From the NCBI GenBank assembly GCA_963210315.1, contig OY723246.1, positions 124,001 to 188,000 of the forward strand: a stretch of DNA of 64,000 bases, given 5' to 3'. This DNA comes from Rhynchopus euleeides. Lineage: Eukaryota; Euglenozoa; Diplonemea; Diplonemida; Diplonemidae. Shown one piece after another: positions 51,086 through 60,400 of the stretch; positions within the stretch are counted from its first letter, which is position 1, and every line of letters starts with the position of its first letter. Position numbers and translations under genes: made by a program. Under the pieces are notes generated by a model. That model did no database searches. It was given only the letters and a program-made list of their open reading frames with translations, and was not told where the DNA came from.

Positions 51086-54000
51086 TACACCCTAAGGCTT
51101 CCGGTTCCCCCGGCGGGGGCGCCGACCAGGGGATAGGGGGAGCGCCCGTGGCGCAGCACCCTCTCGCCGCCGGCGAACCCTCCCCACAACCCCCCCATAG
51201 AGAACCAAAACCCGCAGGGACAGGAGTAACCTCTGCGGGGCCTTTAGATAGAGCGAGAGTGCATAGAAGCCACGCCCCTGGGGCAGGAGAACCCCGGGGG
51301 CTCCGGGGAGGAGGGGGACAGGAGTACTCCCCCTCCTCAGTAGAGCAGGACGACCGATGGCTGGCAGAGATGGCGCAACGACTGCTGGCAGTGCGTGAGG
51401 CGGTGGCAAAAGACGGCAACTGCCAATACACCGGCCTCGCGGTGCAATGTGCGGGATGGACGGCGGCCTCTCTCAGAGCAGCTGTAGTCGAAGCCCTGGG
51501 ACAGGACGCCGAGAGGCGAGCAACCTACGCGCCCGATATAGATGACCCCCGGGCACCCCCGTCCTACGACGACTACATCGCGGCGCAGGCACAGAGCGGG
51601 GTCTACGGGGACGGGGCTACACTCAGGGTAGCGGCTGAGGTGTTGGGGGCCCAGGTGTGGGTCCTCGGCACTACGGATAGGCTGCACCTGGGGCGCGTCG
51701 GGTCAGGCGACAAAGTGATATGCCTCACGTGGAGGCCCTTCCACTACGACGTGCTGCGCATCCCCCTCACGCTAGCCAGGGAGTTAGCAGCCTCCACGAC
51801 AAACAGATGGAAACTCCCCACCGCGACTCCCACTCCTCCTCCTGTAGCTCCAACCGCAACCGCCGCTACCACAATCTCCCCGATACGCGGCCCTGCTCCC
51901 AGGCCGCCGTCGCGACGCCCCGCGCCGCGGCCAGCGTCTCCTGGGGTACTCAGGGTGGCGTCAGCCAACGTCACGTCGCTGTCAACCCACTTGTGTGATG
52001 TGGCGGACCTGAAGGCAGACGTTGTGGCCCTGCAAGAAACGCGTGTCCCGGACCCCAGCAAGGGCACGCTCAGCAGCTACTTCGCGGCCCACGGCTGGTC
52101 CATGCACTGGGGTAAGGGCATGCCCAAAGTCAAGGGGGCCAATGGCTACGAGCAGACCCGACCCGGAGGAGTGGCAGTCATGGCAAAAGAGGGCCTGGTA
52201 GCGCAAGTGGTGCAACCGAAGACCAAGCTGGAAAAGAAGCTGCATGACAGTACCCGCCTGGTACACGTGGTGCTCGCAACCAGTAACGGCAAGACAGCGC
52301 TCCACATCCTGTGCGTTTATGGTCACTCTGGGATGGAGGTGCGAGTGCAGCGGGAGACCCTCCTGCAGGAGGCGCTGGACCTCGCAGCCGGCCTGGGGCA
52401 GGTGCCCGTGTTGCTGCTGGGGGACCTCAACACCAACCCGGAGACCAGTGCCGTCCTATCCCAGGCGTGCCGGGTGGGTGGTTGGACCGATGCGGCGGTC
52501 TCATACGCAGAGCTGAAACAGCAGGAAGTTCGGAACACCTGCTGGGCATCGAAGGAAGGCACCAGACTGGACATCTGCCTGCTGAACCCCTGCGCGGCGC
52601 CGGCCTTGCGCTCCGTCGAGGTGGCAGAAAAGGGCGAATACGGCATCCCCACGCACTGCCCGCTCTTCGTCGACCTCGACCTCGCCGCCTTCCGCCGACC
52701 GAAGCAAATCTGCATCCTCCCCGCCCCCTTTCCTAAGTGCAAGCCCACGCTCGGGGGCGCTGCCGCCAGAGAGGTGCTGCTGGATGTGCTAACCGCAGAG
52801 AAAACGAAAAAGGGTGCAACAGGAGCGCAACTCCTCCGCCGGGCCTCAGCCTGCAGCGAGAACTTCCTGAAGCGTGTCCACGTGGGCCAACTCGGAAGGC
52901 AGGAAGCGGCGTACACGGGCAGGGCGGAGGGCTACCACATGCAGCAGTCGAGGGTGGCCACCAAACACCGCCCCGCCTCCGCCCGAGGAGCGGGCGACAA
53001 GAACACCCGGGCGAAGGACAAGCTGTTGGGGAACCTCCGGACCCTCATCCTGGAGGGCCGCCACCGACTGCTGGAGTCTGCGCCATACCCCCCCACACCC
53101 AACGAAGAGCACGCCTGGGACGCTGCGAAGAAGCGGCTGAAGGGAGGGGGCCTTCCCCCGGGGCTGGAGGCGGCGCTGGCGGGCACCACCTCACAACTGC
53201 CGGACCTCGAGACGATGGAGATGGCCCTTGTCGCCCTGGAGGGATCTCAGCGAGGCATGTTCGACGCGCTCCGCGACGAAAGACTCCGCACGTGGAAGGC
53301 GAGGATGCAGAAGGCCTGGACGCAGGAGGCGGGGATAGTGTTCTCGTACCTCGCAGACCGCTTCTGCGCCCCTACCACCTTCATGCGCCGCGAGGATGGC
53401 TCCTTCACGGCCTGCCCCAAGGAGGCGGATGAACTGCTGAGGAGCGATACTGCGTGGGGGGGCTACTTCCGGAAGTATGCGACGACGCCTGAGCCTCGCT
53501 GGGACACCTTCCGACAGAGGTACAGCGACTTCCTCCCTGACCCGGCCGAGATGGAGTGTAAGACCATTACGGCAGAAGACGTTGGGACAGCGCTGGCTAA
53601 AATGTCTACATCCACCTCGCCGGGCCTACACGGCTGGAGGGTGCACGAGCTGCGGCAACTCCCAGGGGACCTCCTCAAGTTGTTCGCGGAGGTGTTCAAT
53701 GAGGTCGAGAGATCGGGCGAATGGCCGGAGCAGCTGATGCACGCCATGATTTGCCTCATTCCCAAGCCCGGCAGCTCAGGTGAGCCGCTGTCGCAGCGCC
53801 CCATCAGCATCACTCCCGTGCTGTACAGGGTGTGGGCAGCAATCCGAGTGAAGCCTGCGCTGAAGTGGCTGGAGAGCATTGCGCCTGAGGACTTGCACGG
53901 ATGCAGACCTGGCCACGGCGCGGAGGACCTCATCTGGCACCTGGCAGCACGGATCGAAGAGGCCCACCTCACAGGACAGCCACTGTACGGTGTCGCCCTA

Positions 54001-57000
54001 GACTTTAAGAAATGCTTCGACACGGTGCCGATTGACCTGACCTTCTGTCTAGCTGCGGAGCTCGGCTTCGACGGCCGAGTCCTGCGCACCCTGCGGGCAG
54101 CGTACGGGTCAATGCAGCGGCACTTCCGGGTAAGCGGCACTATCGGAGAGGGCTTCCTGCCAACCAACGGCATCATGCAGGGCTGCCCCATTAGCGTCGT
54201 GCTGATCAACGTGCTGGTGGGTGTATGGATGCGCATGGCGGAGCACCGGCAGGGCACGAGGGCGTTGTCGTTTGTGGACGATGTGTACGCGGTGACCCCC
54301 AGCCCGGGGACCTTGCAAGCAGTGGTGGATGACTCTGCAGATTTCTCCCACGATACCGGGATGGTAATATGCGCAGAGGTCAAGTCACATGTCTTCTCGA
54401 CGTCCCCCGAGCCGTTGACCCCGATAGTCTACCGGACACGGGACGGCACGGCTACCCCCCTTCGACAGCGCGATAGCTTCGACTGCCTCGGGGCCATGCT
54501 GCATGCGCGCCCGCTCGAGGGACCCGAGGTGCCCAAATCGGAGCGCGTCGCCCGCCGAAAAGAGGGCGCAGAGCAGAACCTGCGCAGGACCTCGGCACTG
54601 CCCCTACCGGTGCAGTGGAAGGGGCAGGCAGCAGCGATGACAGCGGGGTCCAGGCTCTACTACGACGCCCTGGTCACCCGCTGGGAGGACGCCGACATCA
54701 GGCGATGGAGGGGGCTCTTCGTCGCCGCGCTGTGGTCCGGACCCCCCCGCAGGGCGCGGGAGGCTGTGCTGGATGTCCTCCACCATGCACATCGGGTGGA
54801 CCCCGCCGTCGCCCCCCGCTACCGGCAGATCACCACCTGGGCCATGCAGGTCAAGAAGTGGGGCCGCTGCAGGGTTCTGTCTGAGACGGCTTGGGATAGC
54901 AGAGTGAGGCTTACAGGGACAGGCCCCTTTGCGCTTTTCCGAGCGGCCCTTCGGTGGATAGGATGGAGCTGGAGCACGGCGACCACCCTATCTTACACTG
55001 ATGAAGCGGGACGGAGCATAGTCTTCGACCCCACCGCAGCAACAACGAGCGGATGGGGGATCTTCGCTCATGACCTCCGCCAGGCCCTACGTACACAGGT
55101 GGCCAAGGCGCTGGCTGGTCGTCGTGACGACTTTGCGGGCGCTCAGCACGGCATCGACGGGCAAGCCACACGCTGCGTCCTGGAGGGAGAGGGCGCCGCG
55201 GTCACGGGATACCAACGGGGCCTCCTTCGTTCCGTCATTGCAGGGGCGGTGCCTGTCCGAGGGCGCACGGGGCAGGGCGGGATCTGCCGATACTGCAACG
55301 CAGGCACCCCCGAGACGGTGATGCACCTATGGTGGGAGTGCTCCGCGTGGGACCCAATCCGACAAAACCACCCCATTACGGCTGTGGACCGGTCAACCTG
55401 GCCACCTTGCTTGGCGTTATGCGGGGTGGCGCCCGCCTTTAGACACGGCATCCCGGAGGACAGGCAGCCCCTGCCACTATCCTTCGCACGCAGGGTGGAT
55501 ATAGTGGCGCAGCTGCACCGCTACTTCATTGCAATCCTCTCGGCGCGGCAGGAGAAAGATGGACTGCTCGACCGCTCCGCGCGCCACCACCGCACCCTTC
55601 ACTATCCATGGGGGTGGTGCACGCCCAACCCCGAACGGGCCTGCATCCCTGTGCGGGCGCCGTCCACTGTCAAACAGACGTGGGGCAAGCGCCCCCCGGA
55701 GCTGTGGGTGGCCCTCTGCGACTGGCTGCGGGGCCTGAAATGGGGGCCGCAGGGAGGGGAGCACACCGTGACCCTCATGGAGTTGGCTGTCGACTTTGAG
55801 CTGTCGACCGGCCTCACCCTCCCAGAAGTCGAAACGCGCCGCATCCGCCCCCACACACCTGACCCCCCTGAGAGGGGGCCGCGGGAGGCCCGCCCACGCA
55901 TCCCCGAGGACACAGCCCCGGGGCTCACCCTCTACTTCGACGGCGGAGCAAGGGACAACGGCACCCCCTTCGCCCTGGCGGGTGCAGGTGCGGTGCTCTA
56001 CCGAGACGGCCTCAAGGTGTCGGAAGAGATCCTCCCTCTGCTGAACGTACGCAGCAACAACATCGCTGAGTACGAAGGGGTTCGAGCGGGCCTACGGCTG
56101 CTCAGAAGGGGCGACCCGCCCCCTGAGGGGAACGTTACGGTGCGGGGTGACTCGCAGGTGGTGCTGCGACACCTAAAAGGGGAAGCGGTTTGCCGCGATA
56201 AATCCCTCCGCCCCCTCTTCCTCAGCACGGCACGGCTGGCTGCCGACCTCGGGCCCCGGATCACCCTTACGTATGAGCACGTGAAAAGGGAGCTCAACGT
56301 CGATGCGGACGCCCTCAGCAACGCCGCCATGGACGAGGCTGAGAGGCAGGGGGAGACCTCGCAGGAGCAGCTGCGGCAGGACTTCGCAGCCTTCCAGAAG
56401 AGCATCCTGGGCAAGGCTCACTCGTTGAGGCAGCTCTGCGAGGTGGTGCGCAAGACTTCCAAGCAACCATGGCACTGTGGCCACACTGCGAGCTCCACTG
56501 TCCTCACCGCGATCGGGGGAACCGTGGCAGGGGGCCTGTCCAGGAGAGCCCAGCTCAGCCCAGCCACCGAGTCGGTGATGCGCAGCCTCCAAGCGCACAC
56601 GGCAGGCCCGGGCTTGAACCAGCGGGACACAGCCTTCCACTCCCGCGGCATGGCGTGGGCCGCAACCTTCGCACCGCAGCCCCACTACCCAGAGGGGTGG
56701 CAGCAAGCGGCCCAGCAATGGACTGCCAGCAGCCGGCAAGCCAACGCCCGGACAGGACGGTCATGGGAACGACGGGGCGCTGCTCCCCGGACTGCCCCCC
56801 CTGGAGCCAGACGGAACGCGAAGATGCTTACCTGCGCTCTGCACTGGAAACCCCGCTGCGTGGACTGCCGGCGCCGGCGCCTCTCGGAAGAGGACTGCTG
56901 CCGGGACCACCACGGGAAGAACGACGGCTTGCAAGTCACCATGGAATTTTGCAAGACGCATCGCATGGGCCGGTGCGGGGACTGCCACAGCAGTGCGAAA

Positions 57001-57114
57001 TCACTCACACACTGTTGCGGCACGCACCACGCTGGCTATGCCTCACGCCCTCCTCGGAGTGGCACTGAGTTGGCCCCACACTCTAACCCGAGTGGGGCAT
57101 CCGCTGTGACGTAG
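51055..57114 (+). CDS. Retrotransposon ORF2: OTU-like protease, AP endonuclease, RT, RNase H, 2,019 codons
   Basis: No ATG at the 5' end: codon 1 is GTG and the first Met is residue 106. Domains (residues): OTU-like cysteine protease ~105-235 (AKDGNCQYTGLA with Cys123; VYGDGATLRVAAEVLGAQVW; HYDVL with His230); AP endonuclease ~299-545 (RVASANVTS, LQETR, LLGDLNTN, THCPLF); reverse transcriptase ~860-1140 (GLHGWRVHEL, LIPKPGSSGE, ALDFKKCFD at 983, NGIMQGCPIS, catalytic FVDD at 1073); zinc knuckle ~1410 (CRYCNAGTPETVMHLWWEC); RNase H ~1625-1765 (YFDGGARDNG, NNIAEYEGVRAGL, GDSQVV, NVDADALSN), of archaea-like type; and a Cys/His-rich tail ~1926-2000 (RCVDCRRRRLSEEDCC; RCGDCHSSAKSLTHCC). All key residues look intact. 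The endonuclease nicks target DNA and RT primes from the nick; the protease role is unknown. Confidence 0.93.
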   Translation: MRRPLKGGPGLHPKASGSPGGGADQGIGGAPVAQHPLAAGEPSPQPPHREPKPAGTGVTSAGPLDRARVHRSHAPGAGEPRGLRGGGGQEYSPSSVEQDDRWLAEMAQRLLAVREAVAKDGNCQYTGLAVQCAGWTAASLRAAVVEALGQDAERRATYAPDIDDPRAPPSYDDYIAAQAQSGVYGDGATLRVAAEVLGAQVWVLGTTDRLHLGRVGSGDKVICLTWRPFHYDVLRIPLTLARELAASTTNRWKLPTATPTPPPVAPTATAATTISPIRGPAPRPPSRRPAPRPASPGVLRVASANVTSLSTHLCDVADLKADVVALQETRVPDPSKGTLSSYFAAHGWSMHWGKGMPKVKGANGYEQTRPGGVAVMAKEGLVAQVVQPKTKLEKKLHDSTRLVHVVLATSNGKTALHILCVYGHSGMEVRVQRETLLQEALDLAAGLGQVPVLLLGDLNTNPETSAVLSQACRVGGWTDAAVSYAELKQQEVRNTCWASKEGTRLDICLLNPCAAPALRSVEVAEKGEYGIPTHCPLFVDLDLAAFRRPKQICILPAPFPKCKPTLGGAAAREVLLDVLTAEKTKKGATGAQLLRRASACSENFLKRVHVGQLGRQEAAYTGRAEGYHMQQSRVATKHRPASARGAGDKNTRAKDKLLGNLRTLILEGRHRLLESAPYPPTPNEEHAWDAAKKRLKGGGLPPGLEAALAGTTSQLPDLETMEMALVALEGSQRGMFDALRDERLRTWKARMQKAWTQEAGIVFSYLADRFCAPTTFMRREDGSFTACPKEADELLRSDTAWGGYFRKYATTPEPRWDTFRQRYSDFLPDPAEMECKTITAEDVGTALAKMSTSTSPGLHGWRVHELRQLPGDLLKLFAEVFNEVERSGEWPEQLMHAMICLIPKPGSSGEPLSQRPISITPVLYRVWAAIRVKPALKWLESIAPEDLHGCRPGHGAEDLIWHLAARIEEAHLTGQPLYGVALDFKKCFDTVPIDLTFCLAAELGFDGRVLRTLRAAYGSMQRHFRVSGTIGEGFLPTNGIMQGCPISVVLINVLVGVWMRMAEHRQGTRALSFVDDVYAVTPSPGTLQAVVDDSADFSHDTGMVICAEVKSHVFSTSPEPLTPIVYRTRDGTATPLRQRDSFDCLGAMLHARPLEGPEVPKSERVARRKEGAEQNLRRTSALPLPVQWKGQAAAMTAGSRLYYDALVTRWEDADIRRWRGLFVAALWSGPPRRAREAVLDVLHHAHRVDPAVAPRYRQITTWAMQVKKWGRCRVLSETAWDSRVRLTGTGPFALFRAALRWIGWSWSTATTLSYTDEAGRSIVFDPTAATTSGWGIFAHDLRQALRTQVAKALAGRRDDFAGAQHGIDGQATRCVLEGEGAAVTGYQRGLLRSVIAGAVPVRGRTGQGGICRYCNAGTPETVMHLWWECSAWDPIRQNHPITAVDRSTWPPCLALCGVAPAFRHGIPEDRQPLPLSFARRVDIVAQLHRYFIAILSARQEKDGLLDRSARHHRTLHYPWGWCTPNPERACIPVRAPSTVKQTWGKRPPELWVALCDWLRGLKWGPQGGEHTVTLMELAVDFELSTGLTLPEVETRRIRPHTPDPPERGPREARPRIPEDTAPGLTLYFDGGARDNGTPFALAGAGAVLYRDGLKVSEEILPLLNVRSNNIAEYEGVRAGLRLLRRGDPPPEGNVTVRGDSQVVLRHLKGEAVCRDKSLRPLFLSTARLAADLGPRITLTYEHVKRELNVDADALSNAAMDEAERQGETSQEQLRQDFAAFQKSILGKAHSLRQLCEVVRKTSKQPWHCGHTASSTVLTAIGGTVAGGLSRRAQLSPATESVMRSLQAHTAGPGLNQRDTAFHSRGMAWAATFAPQPHYPEGWQQAAQQWTASSRQANARTGRSWERRGAAPRTAPPGARRNAKMLTCALHWKPRCVDCRRRRLSEEDCCRDHHGKNDGLQVTMEFCKTHRMGRCGDCHSSAKSLTHCCGTHHAGYASRPPRSGTELAPHSNPSGASAVT

Positions 57115-57174
57115 GGGTGGGCGGGGAGTGGGCACAGATCCGCGCAGGGTTACCCACTTAAAACCACTATCACT

Positions 57175-57189
57175 ACAGAAACACGCCCA
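57175..57189 (+). repeat. Right 15-bp target-site duplication of the retrotransposon
   Basis: ACAGAAACACGCCCA, exact match to 48539-48553. Confidence 0.93.
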
Positions 57190-57275
57190 CATTGCTGGCA
57201 CCGTTCCCCTATGTATAGACGGACACTTCTCACCCCGAGCAGGGGTGGATTGCGGCGTTCGACCAACATCAGAAG
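57181..57275 (+). repeat. Second, partial ~223-bp repeat unit, cut by the retrotransposon
   Basis: Aligns to 48322-48412 (ACACGCCCACATTGCTG, GACACTTCTC versus ACACACTTCTC, CCGAGC, GATTGCG-CGTTC, ACCAA) with moderate divergence and ends near 57272, where similarity stops. The 57276-57481 remainder, the 3' flank of the cyclase gene, holds nothing I can identify. Confidence 0.7.
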
Positions 57276-57481
57276 AAGAAGGGCCAAGAAGCCAAGCATC
57301 GTGCGGGTGAACTATCCATCCAAGTATCAGGCCCCCCTGTATGGGAGGAAATGGAAACCCGCCAGTGCACTGCACAGACAGGGCAAGGGTGTCATGATGT
57401 GTGCACACATGGCATGCCTGGGGCTTGCCGGAAGGCAAGGCCGGGGGGCATGCTGGGAGGCACACCGCTGGCGCTTGTGGA

Positions 57482-60400
57482 TCATTCCCGGTGAGGCTCG
57501 CTCTTCACCTTGCTGAAGAGGCCCTTCTTGTTCTCAAGGCGTGACGCCACCACGTCGCACAGCACCGCACACACGTCGGACATGGCGCCCGCGTTGCGCA
57601 GCTGCCCTGCGGGCACGGCAAGCCCGCGTGCCTGCATCGTGTCTGTGACCTGTGCGTCCTGCGCGGCAAACAGCACCGCCTGGTCCTGCTGCATCGCCAT
57701 GGCGTGGAGACGCTGGCAGACCTGCACGCAGTGCCCCACAGCAGTCACGAAGCGTTGCCGCCCCGCCCCGACGTACCCAGAGAACACATTGCCGCTGCCG
57801 ATCCCGCAGTGCATGTCGGATCCCTTCCCGATGACCAGGCATGCGAAGCGCAGTGCCGCCTCGAGGTGCCCTGTGCACGGCGCCATCACGTTCCACGCGA
57901 CGAGCGCTGCCGTGCCGCACACGTTCAGAAGGCGCCCGTCGCTGCGGCCGAGGCACGCCACCACACGACCCAGGTTGCCGTCGGCGAGTGTCGTCACTAC
58001 GGCAGCAGACACGCCGCATACCACACAGTCCACGTGTGCAGTGGTGGCGCTCCGCACCTCCGTCAGCTGCTCGTGGAACCGCCCCAGCGCATGCAGCTTG
58101 GTTCGGTGCTTGGCGTTGCTGCTTTCGTCGCTGCCCTTTGAGTTGTTATCCCAGGTGCCCGCGCTTCCAAGGCTTGCAGCACTCGTCTTGCGGCTCAACG
58201 GGTTTGGTGGGTGGTCGCCCTCATGGACGTGTGCTGCGCGTTGCGGAATGCTTGCAGGCACCAGCAGGCACATGGGGATGTCCCCGATGCCCTTCAGGGA
58301 CCTTGTCCCCAGCGGCACCACGACCACCTGCTGCTGCTGTACGGCGGCGAGGCCCGCCACCACCGCCTCCTCCACAGCCACCCCGCCGCACATGCCGTTT
58401 GCCTCCAGGCGTGCAGCGCGGTTCACTGTCGGCCCGAAGTAGTCGCACCGCCGCACCACCTCGTTGTGTTCCACATTCACCGCCCCGTGCGTCACGCCCA
58501 TACGCAGGCGCAGCCCGTTCAGTCCGCGGGCATCATCGCCGGGAGCCTGCACCACTTCCAGGAGCCCTACAGGCCACGCCGCTTGGAACAGCCGTTCCTG
58601 AGTGCGAAGCCCGAACCCGACTGCTGTGTCGATGTCCGGGAACGCCACCATGAAGGCGTCCCCGATCGTCTTCACCTCATAGCCTCCCTGCTCAGCAATC
58701 ACCTCGCGGATCAACGTGTTGTGCAGCCGCAGCGCCTCGGCCATCTCCTCCGTGCACGCCTCCCACAACCGCGTCGACCCCTGCACGTCTGTGAACAGCA
58801 CCGCCGCATGCCCCGTCAGCTGCCCTGGGGCATCCGACAACTCCTGTGTATACGACGGCTGCTCGCCCATGAAGATCGCCTCCGGCATGAACGTCTTGTA
58901 TTCGCGCATGTTTTCCACAAGCGTCTTCATCGCACCCTGCATTACATTCACCTCCAGCAGTAGCGACGTCTGCCCGTCCAGCGTATCGATGCCCTCCACG
59001 TCCGCCTGTGACACGCGCAGGATCTCGTGTGCGAACCGCTCGATCGACCGCGTCATCATGTGGTTGAACACGAGGAACACCAGTACCGACGTCACCGCAA
59101 TCGCCGCAATCACCATCACCGTAGTGTTTGCGCGCTGTGTCAGTTCCTTGGTCGTGTTGTCCTCCTCCACCTGCACGTCCTCCAGCGTGACCCGCCTGTT
59201 TGTGTCCACCACACGCATGATGTCACCGCGCGGCACCACCACGGCCACACTCCAATTCACGCCTGCACGCGTCTCCCCGTTGAGGGCCAGTGTGCTCGTC
59301 TGTGTATAGTGCCGCACACTTGGCACATCCCGCACAAGCTTGTCAGCGGTGTGCAGCGACTGCACTTCCTTGTCGCTCATGCTGTACCTGAACAGCTGCA
59401 GGCTGTCGATGCGTCCCTTGAAGAGCTGCCCTGAGCGGTAGGGGTTGGCGTGCAGACGCACGTTGTGCAGGGTCAATGCAGGGTTCCACTCTTCCTGTGT
59501 GGATATTGGGTCTCGTCCATCGTGCCCTGTCGAGTACTCAGTACCGTTGACAAAGACACGACAGCGCTTGCCTCCCACAACAGCTGTCACAGTGGTCCAC
59601 TCGCCAACAGGGAAGCCGCCTTCATACGCCTTCGTGCGGCACCCGTACTTCAGCACGTACAGGTAGAGCTGCCCATTTGCAAACAGCCTGATGTTCGCAT
59701 CACCCACAAGCGAGTCGCTGAACAGGCGTGGTGTGGTGGCGCTGGGTGCCGTCTCGGTGTAAGCCACGTCTGGCCGCACCCGCATGCTGACCATGAAATC
59801 GCTCCCGATCGAGATGTCGTGTCGCACCAGGCAGTGCTTTTTTGCCTCATCTGCTGTCTCGTGCCACATGTGCGCAACACACTCGGATCCGTCCGCATGC
59901 ACCAACCTGTCGTTGAAGGCTTCGTACCTGCTGCGCCACGGCTCCCCAGGCCCACTCACCTGCGACTGGGCCACGAGTGGCGTATGTCGTGTCATGTTTC
60001 TGTACACGTGCAATGTCGTCGCACCGTCGAACATCAGGACCTCCTTCTGTAACTGTGCGTCAAACACAACACACGACCCGCAGGCACCGTCACGCATTTC
60101 CACATCCCACCTGTGCACCCCAGTGTCGGCAGCACGCCCGCCAGAGGCAGTGACCTTCGCAAGCGTGACGAAGGGCTGCTCGCTGAAGTACTCGCGTTGG
60201 TCGAACACGCCAGCATGGCTCGTCCACCCGTCAGCAGAGAGGGAGTCGAGGTAGTTGGCGAGTGCTGTGACCCTGATGCTCGGGTGATTGTACACACTGT
60301 ACAGCCCGTGCATGGGGTCATACTTTCCAATAAACGCAAGCCCTTCAGCCTTCGATGCTTCCGTGCCGATGTTGTGCGCACCCAGGATAGCCTTGTCCGT

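Larger units (their letters stand above)
48554..57174 (+). mobile_element. Non-LTR (LINE-type) retrotransposon, 8.6 kb, apparently intact
   Basis: Bounded by an exact 15-bp duplication. The 5' leader is only 26 bases before the ORF1 ATG and the 3' UTR is 60 bases, ending TTAAAACCACTATCACT with no long poly(A). Both ORFs are free of internal stops except the TAG between them, and all catalytic motifs are present, so the copy looks young. The domain set (OTU-like protease, APE, RT, RNase H) is closest in plan to Dualen/RandI-type elements described in green algae; I saw no REL endonuclease motif. It is inserted opposite to the host transcription direction. Confidence 0.92.

Noticed and set aside
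48322..57275. LTRs flanking the retrotransposon
   Set aside because: The similar flanks are two units of an older repeat interrupted by the insertion. The element has AP endonuclease and no integrase or LTR structure, and only the 15-bp duplication is exact.
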